Assembly: GCA_029964075.1 (NCBI GenBank)
Contig: CM057134.1
Span: 19,756,905-19,820,904 of the forward strand
Source of the DNA: Patiria pectinifera
Taxonomy: Eukaryota; Echinodermata; Asteroidea; Valvatida; Asterinidae
Direction of reading: 5' to 3'
DNA length: 64,000 nucleotides
The notes beneath the pieces were generated by a model. It saw only the letters and a list, made by a program, of their open reading frames with translations, had not been told where the DNA came from and made no database searches. How positions within the stretch are numbered: the first letter of the stretch is position 1; the number at the start of each line of letters is the position of its first letter. Of the stretch, positions 50,601-61,245 are shown piece by piece. Made by a program: the position numbers and the translations under genes.

Positions 50601-53600
50601 CCAAAACCAATCCTAAACTGTATGATTTACGGATTTGGTGGGTATTAATAAAAAAAAAAGTAAAACAGTTTAGAACATGCTAATGGTTATATAACTGTTC
50701 TGTATATCACGCTTTCTGACTTTTGACAATGTAGAAACTAATAAATTTATTACCTACATTTTCCATACAATGCACATTTAAGTGGACATATGGATCAATG
50801 TGAAATATTTCTCGCGCCAAATATTATAATACAATAGCAATTGGCTCATTGATAATTTGCTTATTAAAATGAAACTTGCAAGGCACCCTACATGTACATG
50901 TTTATAATAAACAAGGCCAGTTGCTATGCAATGGTTGCTATGACACCGCAGATGTATGACCTGCTTAAGCTGGTACCTGAAAGACGGTGTGTGTTGAGAC
51001 GTAGTAATTAAGCATAGAGCAAGGTCTCCATGCGTTCTGATCATGTATGTGTACATGTACACATATTGTGTTGGATCTGTCAAAGATATTTTGCTGACAA
51101 ATGTACATTTTTATTAAATGATGACAATGATGTTTTAGACAAAAGGATTTTTTTTGCAAATGAGTAAATATATTATGATACCCTTTCCGATAAATTGCTT
51201 TTCTTCACGTCTAAAATGAAATAATGTGTCGGACAAACTATTTTTTGTTGCAGTACAAATTAATATAACGGTACATGATGAATGGCCCAACAACAATAAT
51301 TATGGTAACCCGACCTACCTAGATTTTGTAAGGCCAAATATCCAACCTGAAGCGTTTTATTGCCAAATTTTGGCCAACAAGTTAAAAATATAGTATATTT
51401 TAAAAATAAAACTCTGCAAGTTTGTGTGTGTTATTGGTTAATTAAAATGGGCTAATTTACAGCATATCGTTAAAAACTACACCCCAAAACAAAGCAAGCA
51501 TAAAAGAGTGACAAACACAAAAAAGTTACAAAATAAACCTATTTTCTACCTGCCTACCTATATAATTTTTAGGGCGTTACTGTAAACACAACAATTTTTT
51601 TTCAGTGCAGACATTTTGTTGACATGATTGTTTATATATTTTATTTGATTAAACAAATGTAACTGTTACATTAAAATATACAAAAAGAATGTTTCATATT
51701 TTTATAGTATCGTAACCCAGAGAGTTTACGATCAAATTGGCCACCGATATTTCACAATATTTCCCTGTTTCGTTTTTTGAGTGCTTGCAAGATATGTCTT
51801 TATTAAACAGAGATATGTTAATGTTAATTTCACAACCGTGTGAGAGCAATTTCTCATTATCATTTCAGTCTAAAAATAGTCCTCGTTACAGAAAAACCAG
51901 AAAGCTGTTTTCTTCCTTTATGCTTTAATCTGTAAGTCCGCGAACCGCCCCAAATTGCCCTGCTTGTTACTCCTTATACTGCCCCAAACTGGCCCAGTAC
52001 TCTATGGTTGTTATGGATCCAACAAGAAGCAAATAGTACAATGTAATACAAAAGATAGCATAATGGGTAAACTTTTGGCAACACAATAACCGGCTTTTGT
52101 AATTTATCATGTGCTACATGTAGTAGATTTAGGCCTACTATTACTGTATGGCAACATGTACATGTAGTCATTTTCAGCTTGTAATTTTTTTTTCTGAATG
52201 AAATCAACCCAGCCCATATTTATTGACTCTGAGAACAAGTGTCAATAAATAGTGGATAGTCTTCAGTGGTGGACTAACAAGATCCACTAGTGAAGGTCAT
52301 GGTACAGGCGTTCACTCCTTCACGTGGATAATTGTTTATGATAATAATATGGCATTAAGTATTCACAATCGGCCAAGTAAAAAAATAAACACGTTTCCCG
52401 TCCCTGCCTGCTTCCTTTTCCCCACCTGCCTTCTTTATAACTTTTTTTTTTACATTTGCAATATATTTTGCATTTGTTGTCAATTTGTTGACTTTTTTTT
52501 TATTATTCAAATAAAATTGCAGATCCATACAAAAAAGGTGACAGCTCTTTTGGACACCATTTTGTATCAGGAAAAGAGTCAATAACTGGAATAATCCATC
52601 CGCCATCTTGGAAATCCCCTACAGGGTGAGTCAAAAACAGTAGAACCAAAACCCCCAAAATCAAATTTCATTTTTAAAGAAATATGTAGCACCAAACTGG
52701 AAAGCCAATTTTACAGGCTATATTTAGATGAAAATAAATACTAAAATTGCTCAATCCGTTCAAAGAATATCACCATTTAAACACAATGACCCTAAAACCT
52801 CGGTGTCATTTTCTTTGTTGTTCCAAACAGTTAGAATACACAATAAACTGCTTTTTTTTTACGAAACAGGTGTTAGGATCATTGCGTTTAATTGGTGAGC
52901 AATTTCAGTAATTTTTTTCATCTAAAAGTAGCTTATGAAATTGGCTTTCCAGTCATTATGTTTGATGCTACATATTTTCGTAAAAATTAAATATATTTTG
53001 GGGGTTTGGGTTCCACTTTTTGTTGACTCACCTTGTGTCTTTGGGAAAAAAGGGCCAGCCGCCTCCTTAATTATTTTTTCAAAAAGACTGGACAAGAAAC
53101 TATTTTATTTTTATTTTTAATTAGGCCTTATCATCTCAATGCTCACAAAGACATACCGTCTCTGTGTGGGGTCTCAGTGCATAATGAGACAGAGGCGTTA
53201 AAATATCTGCCATTTTTTGCTCTTTGTCATTGGTAATTACGTGCATTGTGTCAACAGGGTTGCAAAAAAGTCCACGACGACGACAAAACATTTCAATACA
53301 TGTACCGTGTATTGTGACATTCCCCAAAAATATGAAATGAGAATTAAAACTTGGTTGGTGGAATTGGGACAGGTTCCTTGTGGAAAGTTTTGTGAATTAT
53401 GTTGGAAAAAAAGTTTAACAGGCTTCCCGTCACTTCATGAAAATTCCCTTGAGTTTTCCTTGATACCTTTCTTAGAAATTTCTAAAAATTTCCATGAGCA
53501 ATATTCTCTACTTTAACGAGGTTGCTGGGAAGTCAAGAAATGGTGTAGTGCAAGCAACGAAGGCCAAGTAAAAAAAATAAAATACCAGTTGATCGTCTCT

Positions 53601-54863
53601 GCCCGCTTCCTTTTTTGAGGCTGCATTAATTTTTTTATCTTTTTTAAATTTCAGGCATACATTTTTAAAAAAAGATGTTTCAGAAGCTCAGATGCTTCTT
53701 ATAGCTTTACTAATGTTCAAAAGCACTTTAAGAAGGTTTTGTGGTCATCAACAAAAGCAGACAACTACCCAGAACTATCAAATAAAAAGGGCCTCCTCCT
53801 TTTTAAGGCACATATCGTGAAAGATAAATATGGATATTTTAGCCTTTTTTTCAATAAAAAATAAAAAATACAAAGGCCCTCATCCTCTTCTTTTTGAAAA
53901 GAAAAAACCCGGACGGTCAACTGTAGTTTTTTTTTATTTCCAGAGTTTCCCTGATTTTTTGCGTTTTTCCAAAATTTCCTGTGTTTCTCCCTAAAAGTGG
54001 AAGCTCGTCCACAAGGTTGTTTTAAATGTGTGGGCTGTTTGTAATAACGGTACGTAGTGGCAATCGTTACGGCAGCCGTAACGCAATTTTCAACTGCATT
54101 GCAAAAACATCATTGCGACTCTATAATGACATTTACAACTGCCCTTCAAACCACTTGGTAGGTTGATTGGTTAAAGGCTTGACTAGCAGGCCAAAGGTTC
54201 CCATATCGAATCGAATTTTTCTTTTCCTGGTTTTGTTTACTTTTCTGTTTTTAATCAAAATATTTTTGTATTGAAGTAGATTTCATTTTTTTCCTTTCCT
54301 TTATTTCCTTCTAATTTGAGGCTTTGGAGGATTTTGAAACAAAAGCCCTAGAACCATTCAGTTGATAGTCTGGCTCCAAGAGCCAACGATCCTGACGTTG
54401 CATTTTGGCAGGTCAGGAAACTATACGGTCGAGTGCCGTAACGATAGCCACTGCGCTGAACAAAACCTGGCACCTTACCCTTTTTAGGCTTCTGTTTGAT
54501 CTTGTTCGGTGGCACGGCTGTTCGGACATTGTTATTATTACAGTTATTGTTCCTATCAATTCCCACATGGATGCCTTGTTGATAAAGCGGGTTGTCCGCA
54601 ACCACAGTGTTTTTCTTAATTTTCTTTTTTAATTTCACCGATCTGCTCGATCGAAACGTCGTTGCCTGTATTTCCTGTGCATGGTGGTTGAATCCAGCGG
54701 GCCGGATGTATATCGGACCGCTCGATGTGCTACTGCACGGCGAGGGCGGTATCTCCTCAAGGTCGGAATTTTCGCCCTCGGAGGAACTCCCGCTAAGAGA
54801 AGTTGATGGTCCTCTTTTATTTGCGGCATAGTTGAATGAAGTTGGGGGTGGAACTTTTGCCAT
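47424..54863 (-). CDS. Unnamed disordered protein with YAP/FAM181-type TEAD-binding motif (4 exons)
   Basis: Joining 54863-54479, 49571-49428, 48683-48392 and 47673-47424 on the minus strand gives 1071 bases, 356 residues plus TGA, with GT/AG borders and matching phases (1, 1, 2). No folded domain is visible. Residues 23-55 are Ser- and acid-rich, 77-84 (KLKKKIKK) are a likely nuclear signal, and 105-112 are Asn-rich. Exon 2 opens with DPLPMKLRALPQSFWQQP (129-146), which reproduces the TEAD-contacting omega loop of YAP (M-x-L-R-x-L-P-x-S-F-F) with Trp at the last aromatic, as in FAM181A. Residues 251-255 (LLKLF) fit LxxLF, and RGRP (272-275) resembles an AT hook. WW domains are absent, so it is not YAP/TAZ. 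A FAM181 relative is possible, but the usual FAM181 N-terminal block is not seen. Function as a TEAD cofactor is inference. Confidence 0.8.
48016..48382. mobile_element. Family F inverted-repeat element, copy 2, next to a splice donor
   Basis: Ends CAATTCGGGCGATTCACAA and GTGAATCGCCCGAATTG are inverted, as are the inner CGCCACCAAGAGTTTACC / GGCAAACTCTTGGTGGCG. It matches 36390-36755. It lies in the last intron of the TEAD-motif gene with its end about 9 bases from the exon 3 donor. Confidence 0.85.
48392..48683 (-). CDS. TEAD-motif gene exon 3 (LxxLF segment)
   Basis: Acceptor CCGTCAG|ATCCA, donor GAGGAAG|GTATAT, phase 1 to 2. It encodes a Lys/Glu-rich linker, PKQPKPPPRRIVRV and SSSNLLLKLFDGVENDKKSN. 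A family F element begins about 9 bases beyond the donor. Confidence 0.82.
49428..49571 (-). CDS. TEAD-motif gene exon 2 (omega-loop motif)
   Basis: Acceptor ACCTGCAG|ATCCC, donor ATTACAG|GTTTGT, phase 1 to 1. It encodes DPLPMKLRALPQSFWQQPN and then SMYTVLPPVSKTDQPALGD. Confidence 0.85.
49898..50106. mobile_element. Inverted-repeat element with homopolymer tracts, copy 2
   Basis: AAGGGCGGATCCAGGGGGGG and GTTCTGGATCCGCCCTT are inverted ends. The interior CAGAAATTGCCTCAGATCGC and CATCTAGAATCCAAAATTTT match 2954-3269. It lies in intron 1 of the TEAD-motif gene. Confidence 0.8.
50107..52620. other. Intron 1 of the TEAD-motif gene, nothing firm
   Basis: AT-rich. Words like TGCCCTGCTTGTTACTCCTT (51958) and CGCCTGTTATTCCTTATACT (50579) recur with 35042 and mark an undefined dispersed repeat. 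Confidence 0.4.
52622..53035. mobile_element. Mariner-type inverted-repeat element
   Basis: CAGGGTGAGTCAAAAACAGT then AGAACC at the left, and GGTTCCACTTTTTGTTGACT then CACCTTG at the right, with TA before the left end. Inner pairs ACTGGAAAGCCAATTT / AAATTGGCTTTCCAGT also match. Non-coding. Confidence 0.75.
53036..54347. other. Intron 1 of the TEAD-motif gene, nothing recognised
   Basis: The duplicated phrase GGCCAAGTAAAAAAATAAA (52373, 53562) suggests an older duplication. A weak tRNA-like stretch lies near 54145-54215. No exon is supported. Confidence 0.35.
54479..54863 (-). CDS. TEAD-motif gene exon 1
   Basis: The start is placed at MAKVPPPTSFNYAANKRGPS (54863). An in-frame ATG 16 codons upstream (54911) would add MTCNYAVSVRIFFFCN, which looks like 5' UTR. 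The donor is AAAAAGG|GTAAGG at 54479; the open frame beyond it runs into the intron. Confidence 0.75.
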
Positions 54864-55924
54864 GTTGCAAAAGAAAAAAATCCTCACACTCACAGCATAG
54901 TTACAAGTCAAGTGATTAGGCCTTGCCCCCTAGCTGCCTAGGTCTATAAAAGTAAAAGGAGATTTCAGTTTAAAGCGCGATTCCAAAATTAAAATTTGAA
55001 GTGCGCTTGGCAATTTATGTTGATTTCATGATGGTATCTAGTGTTGACAGTTTTGTGTACAATTAGTCATTGTAGAGCAAAGCCCACACAACGTAGGTTT
55101 GTCTAAAGTCATGCTGGCTATTTATCACTTGCTGAAATCCAGATGAAACCACAGCAGACAGCTAGGTCGACGGACACTGCTGAGCTAGCTAGCGGCGCGA
55201 AATTTTCATTTTTTGAGGGCCATGGCCTAGCAGGCTGATTCAGTGACAGCACAAGAACGCAGACTGCAAAATCCGTCAGTTGTGATCGCAATCTGAGGTA
55301 TATTTACAGCAAAACAGATCAACAGCGACTGCATACATTCCAAGCCTGCCGTAACTTCCTGCTTAAATTCCTTTCAGTTGACACACAGCAACGCGAGACA
55401 GAACTCGACACGACAGTGCACGATCTGACAATCACACGAGCACAAAAATGTCCATAAATTCACGTCCACAAACTGCACATTTCGTCCTCGTCTGCACTGC
55501 AAAATCACCCTCACAAATGCACAGACACTCCTATAATCTCCTCGTATTTTCTTCTTCAAAATTCAGCACAATTTTTTTCAATTTTTGGTCAATATAAACG
55601 AAATCCAGCTCCACACGGTCCAAATTTTTTTCGCGGCGTTTTTGTTGTACCAAAACACGGCTGTTACTAGGCAAGGGTAAATAATTGATTAGGTTTAAAT
55701 GACGTCAGTCTATAAATAGATTACTGGCACTTCGCGTAGTCAGAGTATATCCGGTGTGGTACCCTGCCTCACAATATACAATAGCATTAATTTCTATGAC
55801 AATGTTTATAACGGAACTCGATCGTGCATATAGCGCACGCATCAAACTCAAACCGTTCAAAGACATTTGGTCCTGTTTTTCTCACCTCTGTGTAACCATT
55901 TAGAGGGATACCAAAATCTTTTGT
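54864..55924. other. 5' flank of the TEAD-motif gene, no coding exon seen
   Basis: No frame with family resemblance. This interval should contain the promoter of the minus-strand gene, but no core element is obvious. Confidence 0.35.
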
Positions 55925-56440
55925 AAGTACAAAAGGAAAAATGTTGCAACCCGACGCTACTTCAGCGGTTGTGTACAAAGTGTATGGAGAGTCAAGGACA
56001 TTTCTAAGTATTTCCTAAGTAATTGGAAATGTTTCTCACTTAAAATTCTCAGTCCCGGATTCATCATGTCTATCATAATTTTTGGGCAGTGGATATTTTG
56101 CCGGAGACGGCAAACCTTCAGTAAACGTTAGTTTGCCGGATATGCACTGAACATGCGCAGTTACGGGTTTTTTTTACTTAAACATTTTCCGGTGACAAAT
56201 TTTAGTCTGGCTCCATGCCAATATTATCGTTGTATTTTTGTATTAACAAGCATGACAAGATGGGAATCAGACCATTTTATAATTTCGGACTTTATTTCAC
56301 CTTAAAAAAAATCCTCCAGAGCCACAAATCTGAAAAAGAAAAAGTAATACTCTGCAATAAAATGTTTGAGACATATTAAAATAATAAAAGAACAATATTC
56401 TTATTTATTTGGGAATTGGAAAAAAAAACCTTAAAATTGT

Positions 56441-57775
56441 GGCGGGGTCAGGATTTGAACTCGGGACATCCCACTCACTAGAGCTGTCGAGCGCAATTTG
56501 AGTCCCCCACGCAAGTTTAAACTTGCGCGCGCAAGTTTAAACTTGCGCGAGGCGCTCCTGAAGCACGCAAATTACACCGCGCCATTTTAATTTGCGTGCG
56601 CAAGTTTAAACTTGCGCAAAGGCGATCGCAACCTTCTTTTGCGGGCGGGATTTTCATTGATGAAGAACTTTTTTTTCAAAACACGAGTACATGGAGAAAT
56701 AATGGAATAAATGAATGAATAAATAAATAAATAAAAAGGGGAATTCAATTAGCGTCAATGAAAAGAAACATTGAGATTTAGCAGTGCTTATCAGAGAAGT
56801 TGTTTAAGGGTACGTGGGGGCGGGGCCAGGGAGGGGACCGGGCAAGCAATCAACTTAAGCACACTAGCGGCGTTTGCTTGGAAAGTGTACTGAAGTTGTT
56901 CAAAAATGGAGACCAGCTTCAAGTTTTTTGCTTTGTAAACCTAATTAGCATTTTATTTATATTCTTGAATGTAAATAAATCATAATTTCCTAGGTGTAAC
57001 CCGCTGTTAACGTAAAAAGAATGATTATGATCCCTTCAATTGTTCAAGTTTTGACATTATACTAATCATTTACATTATTTTTAAAATGCTTATGTATTCT
57101 ACAATTTAAAAAGTACTTACTCTTAAAAAAAATACTAATTAATTTAACAATAAATAAATTGTACGGTACAATAATTCATATTGTTTTTAGAAATACTTGC
57201 ATAACATTTCGAGCGCTGTGTACACTTCAAAAATGCATAATTTGAAAAAAATTAATGAATGCATTACTAATTTAATTAATTAATTAAATTTATTACTTTA
57301 TCAAATACTTTTTATTGCAGGCTCAATAATTCATATTAAAAAATGTTTACAACTTAAAAACGCTATGCATATAAAATGGTAATTATTTTAAAAAGTAAAT
57401 AAATTTGCAAATGATTTAATTAATGAATTTAATAAAATGTTTCAAAAAAAGGCATTAAGGCATTGTCTCCCGAAGCTCAGTGATGCTATTAAATCGGAGA
57501 AAAAATCTGCTTTAAAAATAATGTTACATATCTGCATGAGTATGTCCAGGGGCAAAATAGTTTAGCGGCTCTGTATATGTGGCCGGTAAAATCTATGCAG
57601 TGCGCAAGTTTAAACTTGCGTGCGCAATTTGTAGCAAGGAAATAAATGCGCGCGCAAGTTTAAACTTGCGTGCGCGCAGGTTTAAACTTGCGCGCGCAAG
57701 TTTAAACTTGCACGGGGGACTCACTTTGCGCTCGACAGAGCTATTGCTTAACCACTGCACCGACTGTGCTATACA
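56441..57775 (-). pseudogene. tRNA-like sequence interrupted by the palindrome element
   Basis: On the minus strand GTGCAGTGGTTAAGCAATAG (A-box side) lies right of the insert, and GAGTGGGATGTCCCGAGTTC then AAATCCTGACC (variable arm and B box) lies left of it. Without the insert they form one Ser/Leu-type tRNA-like head with AGAGCT near the anticodon arm. Confidence 0.55.
56486..57736. mobile_element. Palindrome-tipped element, 1251 bp, inserted in a tRNA-like sequence
   Basis: Inverted ends of about 65 bp start GTCGAGCGCAATTTGAGTCC and (right end read inward) GTCGAGCGCAAAGTGAGTCC, flanked by AGAGCT on both sides. The ends carry seven copies of GCGCAAGTTTAAACTTGCGC or one-base variants, three left (about 56510, 56532, 56600) and four right (about 57604, 57654, 57678, 57700). 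The interior 56650-57590 is very AT-rich and non-coding. Confidence 0.8.
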
Positions 57776-58010
57776 ACTTTGGTGGGAATTCAATACATGT
57801 TATAATTCAGCCCTATCTTAAAGAGTACAGTGCCCTCTGTTGATATGGATTGCCGCCGGCAAACCTTTAGTAATTAAACGTTAGTTTGCCGGCGTTACCT
57901 CCGGCAAAATATACACTACCTAATTTTTGCAATGACTGACCTTCATTAAGATGATATATGAAGAAGAAAAATGGCGTCAGGTTGCAACATCTTTGTTCGG
58001 GAAAAGAATG

Positions 58011-58802
58011 GAATGATTTTTACTTTGTCGAATGTGGATTAACTTTCTCTTATAACTTGAACTTTTGAAGTTTAAATGGTATAATTTAAGTTAAATGTTT
58101 AAAAAGAACGGAAAAAACTGTCTGAGTGTCTTGACAAAGGCAGTCATGGCAGTGGATAAGATGCCGGTGCCAGATTCCTTGATGCTTTATTTTATTAATA
58201 TATTTTCTTGTTTGCGCCATTAAATAACGTTAAATACTCCCTTAAAAATATTAGGAAACATTGTGTTGGTAGTGTTTTGGGTAGTCCCAAAGAAAGGCCT
58301 GTATCCTTTTCATGCATGGCTGAATATCAGTGAAACATTTACTGACTGTGGTCGATAACCAGACCGAATGTTTGCTGAAGAGAAAATCTGGTAACCTTTT
58401 CCGTTTTTGTGGGAGACAAAAACTTATCGAGAGGAATTTTTTTCTCTCACCCTATATGGAAGGGGTCCTAAACCACAGTTTTACCATTCTTTTTTTAATC
58501 GCACAAATTCTATTAACAGGCAATGTAAACAAAATAATTCCTTCCGTTTAGTTTACTTTACATTCTCAATATTGAAGGAATTCTAACCCTCCCCCCAATT
58601 GTAGCCGTGACCTTACCCCGAGGTCTCTAGCTTGTGGCTATAGTGATTGTCTCAAGTGTTTGTGTATCATTGACCAAAAAATGTCGTTTTTATGTACATA
58701 ATGGTGCACTTTGCCCAGTGTCCAAAAGCTGTTGTAACACAAACAGTGTGTCCTGCATACCAGTTGGAATTGTACGGTGTGATTACATTCATTGAAATAA
58801 GA
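58011..58802. other. No gene recognised
   Basis: Intergenic sequence between repeat R and the ACOT7-type gene; a 73-codon frame at 58330 has no support. Confidence 0.35.
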
Positions 58803-58945
58803 ACCACATTTATAACTCCTAGGTTTGGAGAGGTATTGGTGTGAAGTGGCTTGCCCATGGACACAACACATGGCCAGCAGCTGGATTCGAACCCTGACCC
58901 TCTGATCACGAGTCACAAACCCTAACCGCTAGACCACACTTCCTA
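58803..58945 (-). mobile_element. tRNA-derived SINE, reverse, truncated
   Basis: AAGTGGCTTGCCCATGGACA, GGATTCGAACCCTGACCCTC and CTAACCGCTAGACCACACTT are the reversed body, B box and A-box side. It lies 57 bases upstream of the ACOT7-type start codon. Confidence 0.75.
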
Positions 58946-59002
58946 TCTACATGTACGTGAAACTTTTTTCCTTTTAAAAAACTGTAGCAATACCTGTAGG
59001 TC

Positions 59003-59208
59003 ATGCGCATTTGCCAAGCTTTAATTGGAGTTGGCGTCCGACGCAATTGTTCATCCTTGGCAAGAGCTTCACGTTACCTGAGACACACAACACAGTCTAA
59101 AGATCGGCCTGGATGCAAGATCATAGCGAATAGGCTCCATCAACATACCAGGAAGATGGCCAATAAGGTCGATAGAAGCATGGAAGAGAAATCAGTTGAA
59201 GTTTGCAG
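59003..59208 (+). CDS. ACOT7: ACOT7-type exon 1
   Basis: ATG at 59003; donor GTTTGCAG|GTAAGT. It encodes the basic leader and ends RSMEEKSVEVC plus two bases of an Arg codon. Confidence 0.85.
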
Positions 59209-61245
59209 GTAAGTTAAACAATAAAGGTTGGTTTTAAATTTTCAAATTCTGTTCAGTTGATTTAGAATGGTTATTCACTGGAAGTCTTTTCATGCATCTG
59301 GTCTACACAATTGGCTGGATTTAGCCCATTCATTAACGTTAAGGGGTTATCCTATATGATAGCACTGCCTACTCCTAGAACTATGATGCTCTGCGGAGCG
59401 GAACCTCATACAGCTTACCCCGCAAAAATTGTTTGCTTCAACAAAACACCAGCTAAGTACAAAAACGTCCATCAAAACACAGCGAACCGACAGTCATCGA
59501 TCGATCATATAACTGCGTGCACGTTTCAAGTGTCAGGTTGGCTCAGTGCAGAAAGGGCATATTTGTCATCATTTTGGCCCCAAAAAACCGACAGAATCAA
59601 CCAATGTTTGTTGGGTGCAATTTACGGGAGTATGTCAAGAGTTATAGTACGGAGTTTAGGGGCAAACTGTGCAGCGGTTCTGTGGGAAATGGCTGGGTTT
59701 TGATGGATGTTTTTGTACTTAGTTGGTGTTTTGTAGAAACAAACAATTTTTGTGGGGTATGCTGTCTATGAGGCTCCACTCTGTGAAGCATCATAGTTCT
59801 AGGAGTAAGCACTGCCTTGGTACATGTATACAGGGTGTCCAAAAAGGTAACCCCAAACAAAGAGAGAATGATGAACAAACTATGAACTTTATTGTTTTAT
59901 CATGTTAACTAGGGGCAGTAAACTTCCGTTTATCTTGGATGCATTCCTTTGATCATGTTTCACTGTGTTCCTTTGTTTTGAAAATGGGACGGTTTGGGCT
60001 AAATTATAGTAATAATGTGGTGCTTATCTAGTGCTTTATACCAAAGGTCTCAAAGCGCTTCACAATTATTACCCCTGTTCATCAGGCCATGAGACCAGTT
60101 TTTGCAGCAGCTCGATATCAGCGCATTCTGGTCTCTACCTTCAAGGTACCATTTATACTCCTGGGTGGAGAGAGGCAATTGAAGTAAAGTGTCTTGCCCA
60201 AAAATGTGGAAATGGGATAAATAAACAGGATTTATTTTAATCCATTTAATAGGCTGATGGGTCCAGACGATGCAAACTTCGGCGGAAACGTCCACGGAGG
60301 CGTCATTCTGAAGATGATAGAACAAGCAGGGCTGATTGTATCAACTAGGCACTGTAATGTCATGAGAAAACCGGTAGGTACATTAAGTTTCAAGTAAACT
60401 AATAGCTGTTTCAGTTGTTTAAATGGTCGGGTTTCTGTGGTTTGGTTAACCATAATAAACTTTATTTTACTTGCAAGTTATGGAATTTCACGCATTTGGG
60501 GGAAAATTTGGTTTGTAGATTTAGCACACACATTCACACGGAGACGTGTGTATGTGCCTGCAATCGGGGACCCCCTATTGTCCCTCTTTTGTTTGTACTT
60601 AAACATTTTAGGAAGACCTCTCATATATTTTGTACACATCGCCAAATTGGGTACCTTCAGGAATTGGGGACCCTATTGTCCTCTATTGTTCAACGTCCCC
60701 TATTGAATGCAGAAACAAACTCAACTTTGTGGATGGGGTTTGTAGGGTACTGCCATTGTTCCTCATTTAATCCTCTTCTTTAGAATTTTCCTTGTGGGGT
60801 ACAGTCAACCAAAGGCTGACTTGTAGGGTACCGTTGTTCCTTTTGTAGCAGTACTGCACAAGTTCCCTCTTGCAAAAACACAGTTAACTTTAAATCTTTT
60901 AAAGTTCAGGCCTTGAAAAAGTTCTTTGTAACTTTCAACCGATAATCTGATGAAGAATCAATAATGCATTTACAGTTGGTTTGAAATTTTGAGATTGATA
61001 TATTGTAGGCTGCTCAACACTCCCTTGAAAGACATTTCCCGTTCATGTTTAATTGTTCCTTCAGACATCAGAAACAGAGGAAGAACCAGAACAATGTGTC
61101 GCCGGTCTCGTGAGGGTTGAAAAGACGGATTTCGTTCAACCGATGTACATCGGAGAAATTGCCCAACTCCACGCCGAGATCACACATACAGCTTACCACT
61201 CCATGGAAGTACAGGTCAAAGTATGGGCGGAGGACATCCTAAAGG
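59003..61245 (+). CDS. ACOT7: Acyl-CoA thioesterase, ACOT7 type, 5' three exons (partial)
   Basis: Exons 59003-59208, 60253-60373 and 61065-61245 join in frame (phases 2, 0, 1) for 169 codons plus one base. Exon 1 gives a basic, acid-poor N-terminus (MRICQALIGVGVRRNCSSLA, then ASRYLR) that looks like a mitochondrial presequence; a TAG lies in frame two codons upstream. Exon 2 encodes GPDDANFGGNVHGGVILKMI and EQAG, the first hot-dog domain with the GNVHGG motif holding the catalytic Asn of the family. Exon 3 encodes VRVEKTDFVQPMYIGEIAQL and EITHTAYHSMEVQVKVWAED. ACOT7 (brain acyl-CoA hydrolase) cleaves long-chain acyl-CoA and has two hot-dog domains; the second must lie beyond the window. No further exon was found to 64000. 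Confidence 0.92.
60005..60205 (-). mobile_element. SINE fragment in ACOT7 intron 1, reverse
   Basis: CTCCTGGGTGGAGAGAGGCA and AAGTAAAGTGTCTTGCCC are the shared SINE body blocks; the tRNA head is lost. The left part (AAAGCGCTTCACAATTATTA) is its 3' region. Confidence 0.6.
60253..60373 (+). CDS. ACOT7: ACOT7-type exon 2 (hot-dog active-site motif)
   Basis: TTTAATAG|GCTGAT to AAACCG|GTAGGT. It encodes RLMGPDDANFGGNVHGGVIL and STRHCNVMRKP. Confidence 0.93.
61065..61245 (+). CDS. ACOT7: ACOT7-type exon 3
   Basis: TTCCTTCAG|ACATCA to CTAAAGG|GTTAGT. It encodes CVAGLVRVEKTDFVQPMYIG and ends EDILK plus one base, the same phase as the G|AKK junction expected in the family. Confidence 0.93.

Larger units (their letters stand above)
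56085..57921. mobile_element. Outer inverted-repeat element with 8-base target duplication
   Basis: Ends GGCAGTGGATATTTTGCCGG and CCGGCAAAATATACACTACC(T) are inverted, flanked by exact AATTTTTG copies (56077-56084, 57922-57929). Sub-terminal GGCAAACCTTCAGTAAACGT and ACGTTAGTTTGCCGG recur at both ends. An 8-base duplication suggests hAT. It carries the palindrome element inside. Confidence 0.75.
55925..58010. repeat. Dispersed repeat R, copy split by a nested insertion
   Basis: GTTGTGTACAAAGTGTATGG to TTCATCATGTCTATCAT (55968-56076), and AAATGGCGTCAGGTTGCAAC (57968 onward), correspond to the continuous copy at 9932-10110. Everything between 56085 and 57921 is inserted. Confidence 0.7.

Noticed and set aside
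54348..54478. Continuation of exon 1 open frame (KVPGFVQRSGYRYGTRPYSF onward)
   Set aside because: A good donor (AAAAAGG|GTAAGG) ends the exon before it, and the spliced phase fits exon 2 exactly.
47424..54863. The minus-strand gene as YAP or TAZ
   Set aside because: The omega-loop motif fits, but there is no WW domain, no C-terminal PDZ ligand and the order of the LxxLF segment is reversed.
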